Source of the DNA: Lepturacanthus savala
Taxonomy: Eukaryota; Chordata; Actinopteri; Scombriformes; Trichiuridae
DNA: 64,000 nt
NCBI GenBank assembly: GCA_030544235.1
Contig: CM060464.1
Coordinates: forward strand, 37,416,384-37,480,383
Direction of reading: 5' to 3'
Positions 32,510 through 44,763 of the stretch are shown piece by piece (position 1 is the stretch's first letter; every line of letters starts with the position of its first letter). The notes below the pieces were generated by a model, which was not told where the DNA came from, did no database searches, and was given only the letters and a program-made list of their open reading frames with translations. A program made the position numbers and the translations under genes.

Positions 32510-35390
32510 ACGTAAGCCACCGCCTGTCAATCTTCGAAACCTAGTCTACACTGACAGCTCTGCACCCACTGGCAGGTCTGCCTCCTTCATGTTACAGAAC
32601 ATCAGATCCATAAACAACAAAGCTGTCCTTATCCATGACATAATAACAGAGGGAAAAAATGGACTTCCTTTGCTTAACTGAAACATGGCAGAATCAGCAG
32701 GATTTTGTCAGCCTCAACCAAGCTGCCCCTCCCGGTTACACCTACATTCACAAGCCCTTGCTAGACTTGCCATTATACAGTATTCCGATTATCTGGTCAA
32801 AGAACACCCCGTCAGTGCATCATCCTTTGAATGTTTACATCTCTCAGTGATTGGCGCTGCACAGCTGCAACTGGTCCTCATATATCCCTGAGCTCAGTGA
32901 GCTGCTTGCTGCAGTTTGTCCCCTGTCCTCATCTACTGTCCTGTTGGGTGACTCCACATTCATTTGGACAATAGCATCTGCTCTTTTGCAGTTGACTTCC
33001 TGGCCCTTCTGGACTGCTTCAATATCACTCAGCATGTGCACAGCCCCACCCACAGCAAAGGACACACCCTCGACCTGGTCTGCAGCACCGGCTCACCTCC
33101 ACTATATCTGGAATGCACTGACCTGGCCATATCAGACCATCATGCAATTCTGTTTTCCATCCTGGTACCCCACCGCAGACAACGCAGTTTGCGGTCCATC
33201 ACTTTCCACAATATCAAGAATGTGCCTCTGCCTCTGCTTTCCAAAACTCTAATGAATCATCTCACACCCCTGGATACTGCCCTCCCAGTGGACACCCTGG
33301 TCGAACACTACAACACAGCACTCTCTACCAGCCTGAATACTTTGGCCCCAACCATCACCCAATCAGTCTTTTTCCCAACCAGCTCCCTGGTTTACATCTG
33401 AGCTCCGCCTCATGAAGAAATCTGGGCAGCGCCTCGAACGTCTTTATAAAAAATCTGGCCTCACTGTCCACCTGGAGACCTACAGGGACCATGTGAGGAG
33501 CTACAAGTAGGCCCTCACCACAGCCAAAACACGCTACTTCTCCAGTCTCATAAACAACCAGCAATACCACCCCAGAAAATTTTTCTCAACTATCAAATGC
33601 CTTCTCCGCCCTCCTCAGTCACCCCAACCATCTGATGCTGCTGACCTGTGCTCCAGGTTTTAAGACTTCTTTATAGCAAAAGTCAACACCATCCACCAGC
33701 AGGCACTATCTTCACCCCCGGCCACAACCCAATCCCATGACGACAAGCCTCCTGGCATCTACCAGCCATGGCAGGACATCTCCACCCCTGCTGCCTGTCC
33801 ACCGCAGCACCACCTCTCCTGCTTTGCACCACTGGACAATGCTCAGGTCACCGATCTGATCTCCACAGCCAAGTCTTCCTCCTGCCACCTAGACCCCATG
33901 CCCTCCACCCTGGTCAAATCATGTCTTCCCACCCTCTGCAATACCATGACAACCATCATTAACACATCCCTACAGTCTGGTGCCCACTACCTTCAAAACC
34001 GCTGCTGTCATTCCCACTTTGAAAAAGCCTGGTCTGGACCCTGACAATCCTAACAACTATCGTCCCAACTCCAACCTTCCTTTGTAAAATCTTGGAAAGA
34101 GCAGTGGCAGCCCAACTTCAGCAGCATATGTCCCACCATGAGCTCTTTGAACCACTACAATCTGGCTTCAGAGCCCACCACAGTACAGAGACGGCTCTTG
34201 TCAAAATCACTGATGACCTCCTCACTGCTGCAGACAATGGACTCATCACCATCCTCATCCTCCTGGACCTCTCAGCAGCTTTTGACACAGTCTCTCACTC
34301 CATCCTCCTGAAACAGCTTTCTCAGTTCACTGGACTATCAGGCACTGCACTCCTCTGGTTCCACTCATACCTATCCAACCGGCAACAATTCATCACTCAA
34401 TGACTCCCACTCCACCACAGCAACCATCAGCCACGGCGTTCTGCAAGGTTCGGTGCTTGGCCCCCTTCTCTTCACCATCTACATGCTCCCCCTTGGATAA
34501 ATCATCCGCTTCCATGGTCTCAACTTCCACTGCTATGCTGACGACACACAACTATACATTTGCACCAAACTTCCCCCCACACCGCTCACTCACTGTCTGC
34601 GTGATATCAAATCATGACTGACCGCCAATCTCCTCAAACTGAACAGCAGTAAAACCGAGCTCATGGTGGTGGCACCAGCACCACTGCTCAGGAAGGTTGG
34701 AGATCTCCATCTGGACATCGATGGCTGCATCTTGGATTCATCACTGTCTTTCCAGTCCCACATCAAAAAAGTCACCAAATCTGCTTTCTTCTATCTCCGC
34801 AACATTTCCAGACTCAGGCCTTCACTCTCTAACACTGTTACAGAGACCCTCATTCATGCTTTCATATCATCCCGCCTAGACTATTGCAATGCCATCCTGC
34901 TTGGTCTACCCAATAAAATCACAGACAGATTGCAATATGTTCAGAATTCTGCTGCCAGGATTCTCACAGGCACCAGGTCCTGGCAGCATATCTCCCCCAT
35001 TCTCAAACAGCTCCACTGGCTACCCATTAAATCTCGCATTACTTACAAAGTCCTCCTCCTCACTTACAAGTCTCTCCATGGTCTGGGTCCCAACTACCTC
35101 AAGGACCTCCTCCATCCCTACTCCCCCTCAAGATCCCTGCGGTCCTCATCCAAGGGCCTGCTGGTCATCCCCCGCACCAGACTCAAGGCCACCAGCGACA
35201 GAGCATTCCATGCAGCTGCTCCGTCTCTATTGAACAGTCTACCCAACATCATCCAGAATGCTCCTTCACTGGAAATGTTTAAACAACACCTCAAAACAAT
35301 GAGAGAGAGCGATGGCTATCTTAATGACTGGACACTGAACAGCAGTGTTCTGGTCCCAACAGGATTAACACATCCCAGGACCTGAGGAAG
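32510..35390 (+). mobile_element. L2/Rex1-like LINE, second copy, decayed
   Basis: The endonuclease start (NIRSINNKAVL near 32600, LCLTETW near 32668) is followed by shifted frames. RT blocks appear at 34092-34403 (DLSAAFDTVSH), the active site YADD at 34534-34545, and the C-terminal region at 34663-35385 (SRLDYCNAIL, LHWLPIKSRITYK). It differs in sequence from the LINE at 26833 but has the same architecture. Multiple stops and shifts break it. No clear target duplication was found. Confidence 0.88.
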
Positions 35391-36498
35391 GAAATATCCC
35401 AACCTGCTCCACACTGATTTAACCAGTGGTTTAAACCACAGGGAAAAATCACAGGAAACAGCAGACGATCATCAGTAAAAAGATGGATGTCCATCACCAA
35501 TGAACCTCCATAAATCCACTTAGAAATCAGACAAATCATCATCACTGACACTGCTGATCAGATCATCTAATGGGTTTTCATGTTACTGGTCTATATAGTA
35601 AATAATATAATCAAGTTTCTCAGTGGAAACTCTACTCATTATTAAGATACTCAGAGTCCCAGAGTCCTGGAGATGATTCCTGATCTCAGCAACGTCTCTG
35701 TTCATGTTGTAGATTCAGTCCAGGAGTCTTTATTTTTTAGATTCTATTTTGGTGAATTTATTAGGCAGTGGAGAGAGGATGTGTGAGCGAAGGTCTGAGA
35801 ACTCTGAACTTGCTGCTCACAGAGTATTCACTGTAAACCAGGGGGCCACTAAAAGGTCCAGTGAGAATCTTCCAGAACTCAAGAGAAACTATTTACAGTT
35901 TAAGTCAGGAGATAACTTCACCTGCTGCTGGAAATAGTGACTAATCAGTGACTAAATGATTTCATTTGAAACCTGACTGAACATAGGATAACTAAGGCAT
36001 CAGGTTGTTAAAATCTCACTTTTTGTCACCTCTCCTGTAAATTGAACATTAAATAATCATGTAAATATTTATTTACATAAAGAGATAGGAGAAATGTGCA
36101 GGTGTTTATAGGTGCATTTTTATTGGTCTTTGATTGTGCTGAATGAGTTTCACCCTGATGAAGACAGGGATTATTTTGGGCTGTAACAGTGATTGACATA
36201 GAGGTGATATAGTGCTTGTCTACTTTAACTGGGATGGATGATTTTTTTCCTGCACAGCATTGTATTGTATTTTATTTAAATAGTCCTAGGACCTGCTGCA
36301 TCACACCATTACCATCACATCTCTTTCAGTCTGAAACCTGCAAACATCCCACACCACCGGGGAGATTTAGAGGCTCCGCTGACCTCCACCTGGACGTCGC
36401 TGGACTGTAGGAATCACCTGTGGAGAGGATTCAAATACCAGCCAATCATGTCAAATGTGTGATTTATGAACCAAAAATTACACATCATACAAATCTAG

Positions 36499-36500
<2 letters not shown>
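35391..36500. other. No gene seen
   Basis: Non-coding sequence after the LINE, with no recognised element or RNA gene. Confidence 0.55.
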
Positions 36501-36501
<1 letters not shown>

Positions 36502-36581
<80 letters not shown>

Positions 36582-36582
36582 A
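36502..36582. repeat. (CA)n microsatellite
   Basis: About 40 CA units with a single CG interruption at 36542-36543. Confidence 0.97.
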
Positions 36583-37394
36583 CTGAAACCATTACAGCTG
36601 CATTACTGGAAAAAGGCTTTTAGGAACGTGGCAGATTTTGTTTCTCTGAGGAATCAGAACCTCTGTGCAGCAGAAACTCCCCATCGCTGCTTCCTTCTTC
36701 TGTTTTATGTTTTCAGGTTGAATTCTTTAAATAGGACACACACATCCACTCAGACTCAATGATGAACTGATCAGAGGTCACTGACCTAACTAAACACAAT
36801 TTTAGCCATAATTTAAAACACAAATTTACACAAAAGTGATAGGGTGTTATAACCAAAAAGGTCAAAGGTCAGCTTCACTGTGATATCTTAATTTTCTGCA
36901 AAAATGCTAATTTTTGGCCAATATTCAACACTATTATTATATTATGACATCTTTAATGTATGCTGGGATATTGAGTTGGTGACATTTGATTGTTTTTATC
37001 CTCCATTAAATATGTTATTAAATAATAATGTTTGACAATGTGCAGCTTTGAATGATTGTGGGTTATTATGGAATATTCCATCCCATCCGTCGTTCGTCTC
37101 ATTCACATGCAGCAAGATCTGCAGTGAAGGAAACACCAGGAAGGAAAGAAGGAAGGAAGACGGAGAAAGGTTCAGTATTTGTTTGGAAAGTATAAAGAAA
37201 TAAAGTTGGAAAGAATGTGAAGTTGACCTGCAGAATAAAAGAGACGACACGTCTCTCCAGGTGGGTTGAAGCCGCTCGGACTCTGTGATTGGTCCCCTGG
37301 GGCTGTCAATCAAGTCTGTGAAGTCAGGTATGACCACCTTCTCTTTCCAGATGATTGACAGGAGGTTCTGCCAATTAGAGTCCCAAACCAACAG

Positions 37395-37396
<2 letters not shown>
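36583..37396. other. No gene seen
   Basis: Non-coding. The minus-strand frame crossing 36996-37484 is opened by the adjacent CA repeat and shows no protein-like features. Confidence 0.55.

Positions 37397-37440
<44 letters not shown>
37397..37440. repeat. (CA)n microsatellite
   Basis: Uninterrupted run of about 22 CA units. Confidence 0.97.
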
Positions 37441-37442
<2 letters not shown>

Positions 37443-38725
37443 TCTGCTGCTGTTCTGCTGGTTGCCATGACGCCCTGAACACACACAGTTACTGTGAAAA
37501 CTGGATCAACTTCAGTTCATTGTTCTAACGCCGAAGAGCATCATTAATCTGAATTTAAACATATTTATTATATTGTGTAAAAGGTCAGAATATCAGCTCT
37601 GTATTAAACATCAAACGTTTCATTTAAAAAGGAAGATGCCAGTTGTTTTGTTTTTTGAGGAAATTGTTTTAGTTTCTGTAAATCCTTATTTCTTGTTTCA
37701 TTTGTTTTGATATATTTGATTGGTTTATTTTTTCTATTAAATCTACATTAATTAGTTGTCACTAGTCACTAGTTAACACCTACCAGCGTATCCACCAGGT
37801 GAGGGGTTGGTTATATTCTGGTTGTTTTCTCATTTTTTTGTATTGTGTTTGATGATGAAGCTGATGTTTGTGTGTCTTCAAGCTCAAAGAAAAAGTCCAG
37901 TTGCTTACTTTTTAAACCCCTTGACTACAATGACCTGGATGAGTGAGAATCTACACAGATGACTCATCAGTTTGATCTCACCACCGTTATTCCAGCAGCT
38001 GCTAGTTTTATAATGTAGCTTCCAATCCAGTTTCACTAGATTTTTTTTTCTGAATTTAAATACCTCAAGCCTGGTTTATAATTCTGTGTAGTAACTACAG
38101 AGTTAACGCAGACCTCTACGCTGTAGGCTGACTACGCATCAGCGAGGGCTGTGATTGGTCAGTTCAGCTTCTCCAGGGCTGTGATTGGTCAATTCAGCCG
38201 TGGTGGTCGACAGTCTACTCCACTAACATCTTCTCTGTCGCTTCCACTTCATTCCATTTGCAATAAAATCATTTTCTCTTTGATAGGACCAGGAAAAATG
38301 TCAAGAAAATAAAAAAAACAGGTAAAAAAAAGTACAAAAAAATCCAAGAAAAACTGAAGAATTAAAGTCTGGCACCTACATTCAGTAATATGTCTTGTTT
38401 GTGTTTTGTTTTTTTGTTTTTTTGTCACCTGCGCGTCAATCTTTGTAATAAAATCATTTTCTCTTTAATATCAATGAGCAACAAACACACACGCTGCATC
38501 CTGGTATAAGCATGTAAAATAAGTCCAGTAGATACAGTCCAGAATATGTTATTTAAAGGTGTATGATTGTTTTTTTGATTGTTTATATGTTTTGTGCTTC
38601 ATCTTGTGTTTCGTGCAGCTGTTACTGTGAAGAGGAAGCATGGATTCATCAGACCAACATGTTGATGCTGAACCATGAATTAACAAGGTCTGCATCACAT
38701 CAACAGCAAAGCTAGCTCCACAGAG
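37441..38725. other. No gene; duplicated CCAAT-type motif
   Basis: No coding sequence. At 38146-38161 and 38178-38193 the block gggctgtgattggtca is repeated 32 bp apart; it contains ATTGG, an inverted CCAAT box. The flanking text looks like a degraded repeat that I cannot name. Confidence 0.45.
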
Positions 38726-38746
38726 GTCATCATAATCACTATCATG

Positions 38747-38777
<31 letters not shown>

Positions 38778-38843
38778 CTATCATCATGATCATCATCATC
38801 ACTATCATCATCATCACCATCATCATCACCATCATCATCATCA
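38726..38843. repeat. (ATC)n microsatellite
   Basis: Trinucleotide array with a few ATG and ACC variants. Confidence 0.93.
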
Positions 38844-39063
38844 GGCTTTAGATTGAGCAGGTCTTCCTCCTTGAAGCTGTGATGTTTCTACAGTCTAGAT
38901 GTTTCAAGGCCCCAGTGATTTTTCTCAGTTTTTTTCAGTGTTTATTAAAGACAGAAAAATAGATAGAAAACCTGTTGGAAATAATTTGCATTATTTAAAT
39001 TTCTATTAATTATTATTTTGAGAAGCATAGCACATGAAAAGCAATGTAAAAATGTTGCTGTGT

Positions 39064-40119
39064 TAATGGACAGTATTAGATGGTATTAATGAACAGTATT
39101 AGATAGTATTAATCGATAGTATTAGATAGTATTAATGGACAGTATTAGATAGTATTAATCGATAGTATTAGATAGTATTAATGGACAGTATTAGATAGTA
39201 TTAATGAACAGTATTAGATAGTATTAATGGATAGTATTAGATAGTATTAATGGACAGTATTAGATGGTATTAATGAACAGTATTAGATAGTATTAATGGA
39301 CATTATTATATAGTATTAATGAACCGTATTAGATTGTATTAATGGATAGTATTAGATAGTATTAATGGACAGTATTGGATAGTATTAATAACAGTATTAG
39401 ATTGTATTAATGGACAGTATTAGATTGTATTAATGAACAGTATTAGATAGTATTAATGGACAGTATTAGATAGTATTAATGAACAGTATTAGATAGTATT
39501 AATGGGCAGTATTAGATAGTATTAATGAACAGTATTAGATAGTATTAATGGGCAGTATTAGATAGTATTAATGAACAGTATTAGATAGTATTAATGGACA
39601 GTATTAGATAGTATTAATGAACAGTATTAGATAGTATTAATGGACAGTATTAGATAGTATTAATGAACAGTATTAGATAGTATTAATGGACAGTATTGGA
39701 TAGTATTAATGAACCGTATTAGATTGTATTAATGGATAGTATTAGATAGTATTAATGGACAGTATTAGATAGTATTAATGAACAGTAATAGATTGTATTA
39801 ATGGACAGTATTAGATTGTATTAATGAACAGTATTAGATAGTATTAATGGACAGTATTGGATAGTATTAATGAACAGTAATAGATTGTATTAATGGACAG
39901 TATTAGATTGTATTAATGAACAGTATTAGATAGTATTAATGGACAGTATTAGATAGTATTAATGAACAGTATTAGATAGTATTAATGGACAGTATTAGAT
40001 TGTATTAATGAACAGTATTAGATAGTATTAATGGACAGTATTCAATAATATTAATGAACAGTATTAGATAGTATTAATGGACAGTATTCAATAATATTAA
40101 TGAACAGTATTAATTAGTA
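39064..40119. repeat. 23 bp satellite with 46 bp higher order
   Basis: Tandem units acagtattagatagtattaatg followed alternately by g and a; about 45 copies. Variants such as gattgtattaatg and gggcagtatt recur in neighbouring units. The same array resumes at 41644-41745 after the inserted transposon. Confidence 0.95.
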
Positions 40120-40123
40120 TTAA

Positions 40124-41639
40124 AGGTGGAGTGGGAGATCTTGGAAAAAACGGTTACAGCTATTCAACACAAGTGAGATTTTGAAAATATACACTCCCTC
40201 CCCTCCTCCCAAAGGCTCGGCCTCCTCCTCTTCAGCTCACCCCTCGAAACCACGCCTTCATGATTCATGGATACATGAACGCGCACACTCTCGAGGGGTC
40301 ACAGGAGTTCATGAGCATTCACGCCAATAGCATGACAGACAGTGACCGCTTTGCTAACTTCAAGCAATGTCGTTTTCACAAGATTTGTGAACACCGTAAT
40401 GAACGTAAACAGTCTTTCATTATTGTAATTTCAAGAATATTGACATAAAATTCAAACTAGAGTATCTGTTAGATTTCCACTAGTTGATTGGATACGTGTG
40501 TCAATTACTTTGTTATTGCAGTAATGATACAATGTACATAGCCTGCTCTATCGTGTCCCTAGCCAGCCATCATAGGTTACAGTCAGACATGGATTATTTT
40601 ATATGTAGTATGCATTTGCCCGTAGTAGCCTACCACATACCTGAATTTGAATGATTTATGTTACTGACTTATTTAGCAAACGGAACGACTCACATGGGGG
40701 TATGGGGTATCTCTGGGATAAAGGCACCTTTCTGTTGTAGGCACCATAAATTTGCGATAATCAAATTGCGGTAATCACAGTATTGTTCACGTGTTATTTT
40801 TGTATTTAGAGTTTTCATGACGAGAGCTCAAGCTCAGACTTAGCTTAGCCTTGTAGTTGACAGAGTAGGTAGCTTAGCGAAACATGCTGGAATTATGCTT
40901 ATGTCACTCGATTGACAGTTTGTCATCATCTTTCATTTTCTCACTGACTGGTTGAATAGGCCTACAATACCCGTAACCGACCAGTATGTCAAAATATTAT
41001 GTAATTAGAAGACAACATCTTACATATCCAGTAAAAATACGGCAACTTTGGCATCCGTCTGGAGCCCCTTCTCACTTTTTAGCTGGCGCCAGCGCTGGAA
41101 AGCCGTACCGATAGCCACTCTTGTCCTGTTTCGTTCTTCTGTTAGCTTCCGCATGGCTGTTGCTTTTTCAAGAACAGTTTTCCCCTTGGTTTTGCTGCCA
41201 GTCGACGTCTTCTTCTCTGCCATTGTTGCAACGATATATCTGTGCGAGCTAACTTGAATGTTGGCTGTGAGCTGTGTCTGCTCACCTGATTGCCAGAGCT
41301 GTGGGGGGTCGAGTGACGACGACACAGTGATCGCGCAAAATGGGGGGAGGGGTCGAGTGGGAGGGGGAGGGGGTGGAGAGGGGAACCGTTGGGAAGGGAG
41401 GGGTGGGGGTGTGTGCATAGGTATTTGATGGACGTATTAGACAGCCAATAAATGTAAAGATGATCAGTACATTGATTGGTTTTCCTCTGGAGTTTTCCTC
41501 TGAATACACCCTCTAGACCGGACTAAAATGTTTCGAGTTTTTTGCAAACATTCTATTTTAGTGTGTGCAGTGGGAATGTGAAAAGGTTTTCAGGCAATAT
41601 TTTAAAAAATGCTGCAAAAAAGAATCACCCACCCCACCT
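40124..41639 (-). mobile_element. TTAA-flanked DNA transposon in the satellite
   Basis: The ends AGGTGGAGTGGGAGAT and AGGTGGGGTGGGTGAT (right end on the minus strand) are inverted repeats with few mismatches. TTAA lies on both sides (40120-40123 and 41640-41643). TTAA targets are used by piggyBac and Kolobok elements; the superfamily is not resolved. The only coding trace is a minus-strand first exon near its right part. No transposase core is visible, so the copy is probably deleted. Confidence 0.75.
41020..41222 (-). pseudogene. First exon of a transposon-borne gene
   Basis: From the ATG at 41220-41222 the minus strand encodes about 66 residues: a Lys/Thr-rich start, then a helical stretch with FQRWRQLKSEKGL and TDAKVAVFLLD. 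It runs into a splice-donor-like ATATGTAAGA just before the stop. I recall this type of N-terminal module from many fish repeat-derived proteins but cannot name the family. No downstream exon is recognisable inside the element. Confidence 0.5.
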
Positions 41640-41643
41640 TTAA

Positions 41644-41745
41644 TGAACAACATTCGATAGTATTCATGGACTGTATTAGATAGTATTAATGGACAGTATT
41701 AGATAGTATTAATGAACAGTATTAGATAGTATTAATGAACAGTAT
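41644..41745. repeat. 23 bp satellite, right remnant
   Basis: Four to five degenerate units of the array at 39064-40119. Confidence 0.9.
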
Positions 41746-41799
41746 TCAATAGATGATGATGGTAAGATGATGAGTGATGATGAGTACTGTTTGACTGTA

Positions 41800-42986
41800 C
41801 ATCATCATACAAAGGAACATCACTCAATAATGAGCTCTTACCTGGACCAGATTTAGCCAACTCACTTCTTGGTGTCTTACTGAGATTGTCACGCGGTGAG
41901 GTCATGTTGGGTTTTGTCTTATCATTTTGTCTTGTCATTTCCTGTTTTATTTTGAAAGATAACTCTCCTCTCGTTTCAGGTCACTTGCCCTTCCTCATGT
42001 GTCATCGGTCTGATTGTCGGCCCCGCTCTGATTGTTTCCACCTGTTCCCCATTACCCGGTGTATATCTTGTCTGAGTCTCCCCTTGTCTTGTGCCGAAGT
42101 GTTTCGTTCTTTTGTTCACCAAAGCCCTTTGTCCCAGTGTCCATAGCCATAGCCTTGTTGCGTGTGTTTCCTTGTTTTTCCTCAAAAGAGTGATTTTCTG
42201 TTGTAGCTTTTGTAGCATAGCCATTTGTTTTCTCACGTTTAGTTTAGTTAGTGTTTTTTCAGCCTGTTGTTTTTCCTCGTTAAGAGTGATTTTGATTTGG
42301 ATAATTTTTGTAGTATAGATTAGGTCTCGAAGAATTCAGTTGATGTTTTTCAGCCTTTTGTTTTCCTCGTTAAGAGTGATTTTGATTTTGATAACCTTTA
42401 TAGAACAGATTTTACCTGTTAGGAGTGGTTTTCATTTTCCATAGTATAGGCCTGTATTTCATAGCCTCACTCTGTCAAGGGTTTTTGGTTGCACAATAAA
42501 GAAGCTCATTGACACCTCTGTGCCTGAGTCCGTGTCTAAGACTGTTCTGACAGAGATTCCGACAGGAACAGTTTGCCATCATGGCAGACATTGAAGGGAT
42601 GTTTCACCAGGTACGAGTGTATGAAGAAGACTCAAACTTTCAGAGATTTCTATGGTGGCCAGAAGACGACAGACCAAATTTTAGAGCAGTACAAGATGAA
42701 AGTTCATCTGTTCTGGGCTGTCTCTTCACCAAGCTGTGCTAATTTTGCACTGCAAAAAATTGCAGAGGACAATAAAGACAATTTTGATGCAATGGCAGTT
42801 GACACCATCAAATCAAACTTTTACGTTGATGACTGCCTAAAATCTGTGGCAACAGAGGAACAAGCTGTTAACCTCATAAAAAATCTCTGTGAGTTGTGTG
42901 CAAAAGGAGGATTCAAACTAACAAAATGGGTAAGCAACAGTCGCGTTGTCCTAGCAGCTATCCCAGAGGAACTGCAAGCTAAGTAA
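41800..42986 (+). pseudogene. BEL/Pao reverse transcriptase fragment, split by a solo LTR
   Basis: Left part (about 41800-41886): a KGTSLNNELLPGPDLANSLL stretch. Right part (42553-42986): MADIEGMFHQV, then, after a frameshift near 42670, SSPSCANFALQKIAEDN and the active-site block NFYVDDCLKSV. These are typical BEL/Pao RT blocks in order. The solo LTR between them has a 5 bp duplication, and the two sides read on in one frame across the GAGAT. Protease, RNase H and integrase are not seen. Confidence 0.85.
41887..42552 (+). mobile_element. Solo LTR, 666 bp
   Basis: TGTCACGCGG to TCTGACA, flanked by GAGAT at 41882-41886 and 42553-42557. An AATAAA near 42498 fits a poly(A) signal. It is related to the LTR at 7418-8114 but diverged. 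It contains internal near-duplicate blocks (cctcgttaagagtgattttgatt near 42275 and 42367). Confidence 0.9.
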
Positions 42987-43046
42987 ACCAAAACACTGGA
43001 TTTCAAATCACAATCAAAACTGCATCTCAATACAGCTATACTCTGT

Positions 43047-43265
43047 ACTAGGGCTGCACAATTAATCGAAATGTAATCAAAATCGCAATTTGGGCCGCCA
43101 CGATTATAAACAGCTGAAATCGTGATTTATTTATTTATTTATTTAATCGTGATTATTATAGGTGGGCGCTCTTCTGAATGCAGCATCAAACCATTTTAAA
43201 CAGTAGATTTGTCCCCCAACCACTAGGGGGCGACCGTCTTCATTAGCGTATGCCGCATCGCTTAA
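43047..43265. mobile_element. hAT-like MITE remnant
   Basis: Starts tagggctgcacaattaatcg and shows the alternating aatcgcaatt and aatcgtgatt blocks of a widespread vertebrate hAT MITE. The other end and target duplication were not found, so the right border is arbitrary. Confidence 0.5.
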
Positions 43266-43292
43266 GGTACAGGAGTTCCAAGGTAACAATTT
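43266..43292 (+). other. Inverted match to the ERV2 5' LTR end
   Basis: The plus strand here reads ggtacaggagttccaaggta and on through acaattt. The minus strand at 54885-54860 reads nearly the same. If LTR ends in this family carry long inverted repeats, this marks the start of the 3' LTR (43288 downwards). Otherwise it is a stray LTR edge. Confidence 0.5.
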
Positions 43293-43345
43293 ACCCTGGA
43301 AAATTTATTAGTATTAGTACTACAATAGTTATTCTTACTCTTCCT

Positions 43346-44640
43346 TTATTTCTTCTTTTTTTCTCTTGCTGCCGATCCATCATCTTTGGAGTTTTGGCTG
43401 GATTTGAAACGATCTAAGGATTTCTGGAACTTGGTCTTCTCTTTCGGTGTTTCCTCCTTTTCAGAAGGTGGATTGACTTGCTCTTCGGTGGCACTGCATA
43501 CTTTGAGGGCCAAGGAGTATACCCCCTTGTACAGAACCAACACTGCTTGGATTTTGACCTCGACCAGATATATTTCATCAGGATACAGAGGGCCTGGTGC
43601 TCGGTGAACGTATGAGCCCGGAATTTGGAGAATTCTCTCTCTCACTTACGCTTCAGGAGTGACTTTGCAGAACAGCCTTTTCTCTCTTATTTGTGCTGCA
43701 GGATTACCCCACCCATCTAGGCGGGTCATGTAATAATGCTGACGATACCAGTTTCTGTCGGGTTCTTCAGGAATGACTTCATCTGTCTTGAGCCATGGCA
43801 GACGAGGATCAGTTACTACCTCTCGGGCCAGTTTCCCCCAACATGTGAGTTCCCAAGGCCCTAACCACCCTCCTCAGACTGCCATGTCTTGAAGAGCCTC
43901 TGGAAAGTGGTTTATGTCATCTCTTGGATCATGATTGGGCCCGGTTTCTCGATAGATCCGGAACCGCTCTTGAACTTTGGCTTGACCAATCAATAGGCCT
44001 CTGGCCTCTTCCAAATTAGTGTATGGCCAGCCTTTATCAAGGGTTTCTATCCACCCAGTTTGCAATGCTAAGGTGCAGCAGCTTGCAAACCTCTCTGGCG
44101 GTGCTGCCAACCCTCGGCGACACAGATTTCTCTGAGTCGTCCGGATCTCACTTCGAGTTCGCATGTACCACATCTAATTATTTCAGTGCCTGTCCATGCG
44201 CACTGACAGCCCAAGTGACCTCTGGAGTCTTTTCTAAGGTCCCATTGGGTGATGATTTTTAGTCGGGGCAGTCGTTCTGTCCGACACTGAGAACAGATTA
44301 AAGCATCAGTTACTTTGACTGGACCGGGTGTTGTTCCATCCAGCCCGTAAATACCATCTCTCTCTCGGCCCGGCACCCTCGTGAGTCTTTCATTGCCTGG
44401 GGCATTCCATGCGATGGGGAGTTGAGATAACGCCCCACAGCTTACACATACCCCGTCCGGAGCTATTCTCCAGAGTATGGGCTCAGGTTCCCATTCATTG
44501 ATGTAGCCTTTCTTAGCAAAAGTTAACTTGGTGATTGCTCTGCCAACGCAGAGCTCATGTTGCCCTCTCCTCATGACAACCACTCCCTGGATATTAGCTA
44601 CCCGTATCCAGGGGGGCAGGTTCTGTGTTCTTGAAGCCAT
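43346..44640 (-). pseudogene. ERV2 3' ORF, Cys-rich, unknown
   Basis: The frame 44640-44068 (190 residues) starts MASRTQNLPPW. It has paired cysteines resembling zinc-ribbon knuckles: CVSC, CSQC, CQC and CGTC. A second frame (44173 to 43346) continues with the same character through a TGA near 43871 and a TAA near 43650, ending in a strongly basic KEK-rich tail. Together they span about 430 codons after integrase, where env would be expected. I see no signal peptide, furin site or membrane anchor, so it is not a normal Env. The function is unknown; a nucleic-acid-binding accessory protein would fit. Confidence 0.55.
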
Positions 44641-44763
44641 CAGTCTTTCAGTCTCCTGGTTACTTCTCTAGATTGGTACTGGTTTCAGTTGCTCTACTCC
44701 TTGGATTCCATGATCTCTTGTTAGAACTGTGTTGAGGTCAAGAATCTCTATGACTTCATCGTG

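Noticed and set aside
36996..37484. 162-residue minus-strand frame
   Set aside because: Begins with a Cys-Val run from the CA repeat and shows no domain or conserved motif.
39064..40119. Possible CRISPR or integrase repeat array
   Set aside because: Head-to-tail 23 bp units with no spacers; this is satellite DNA.
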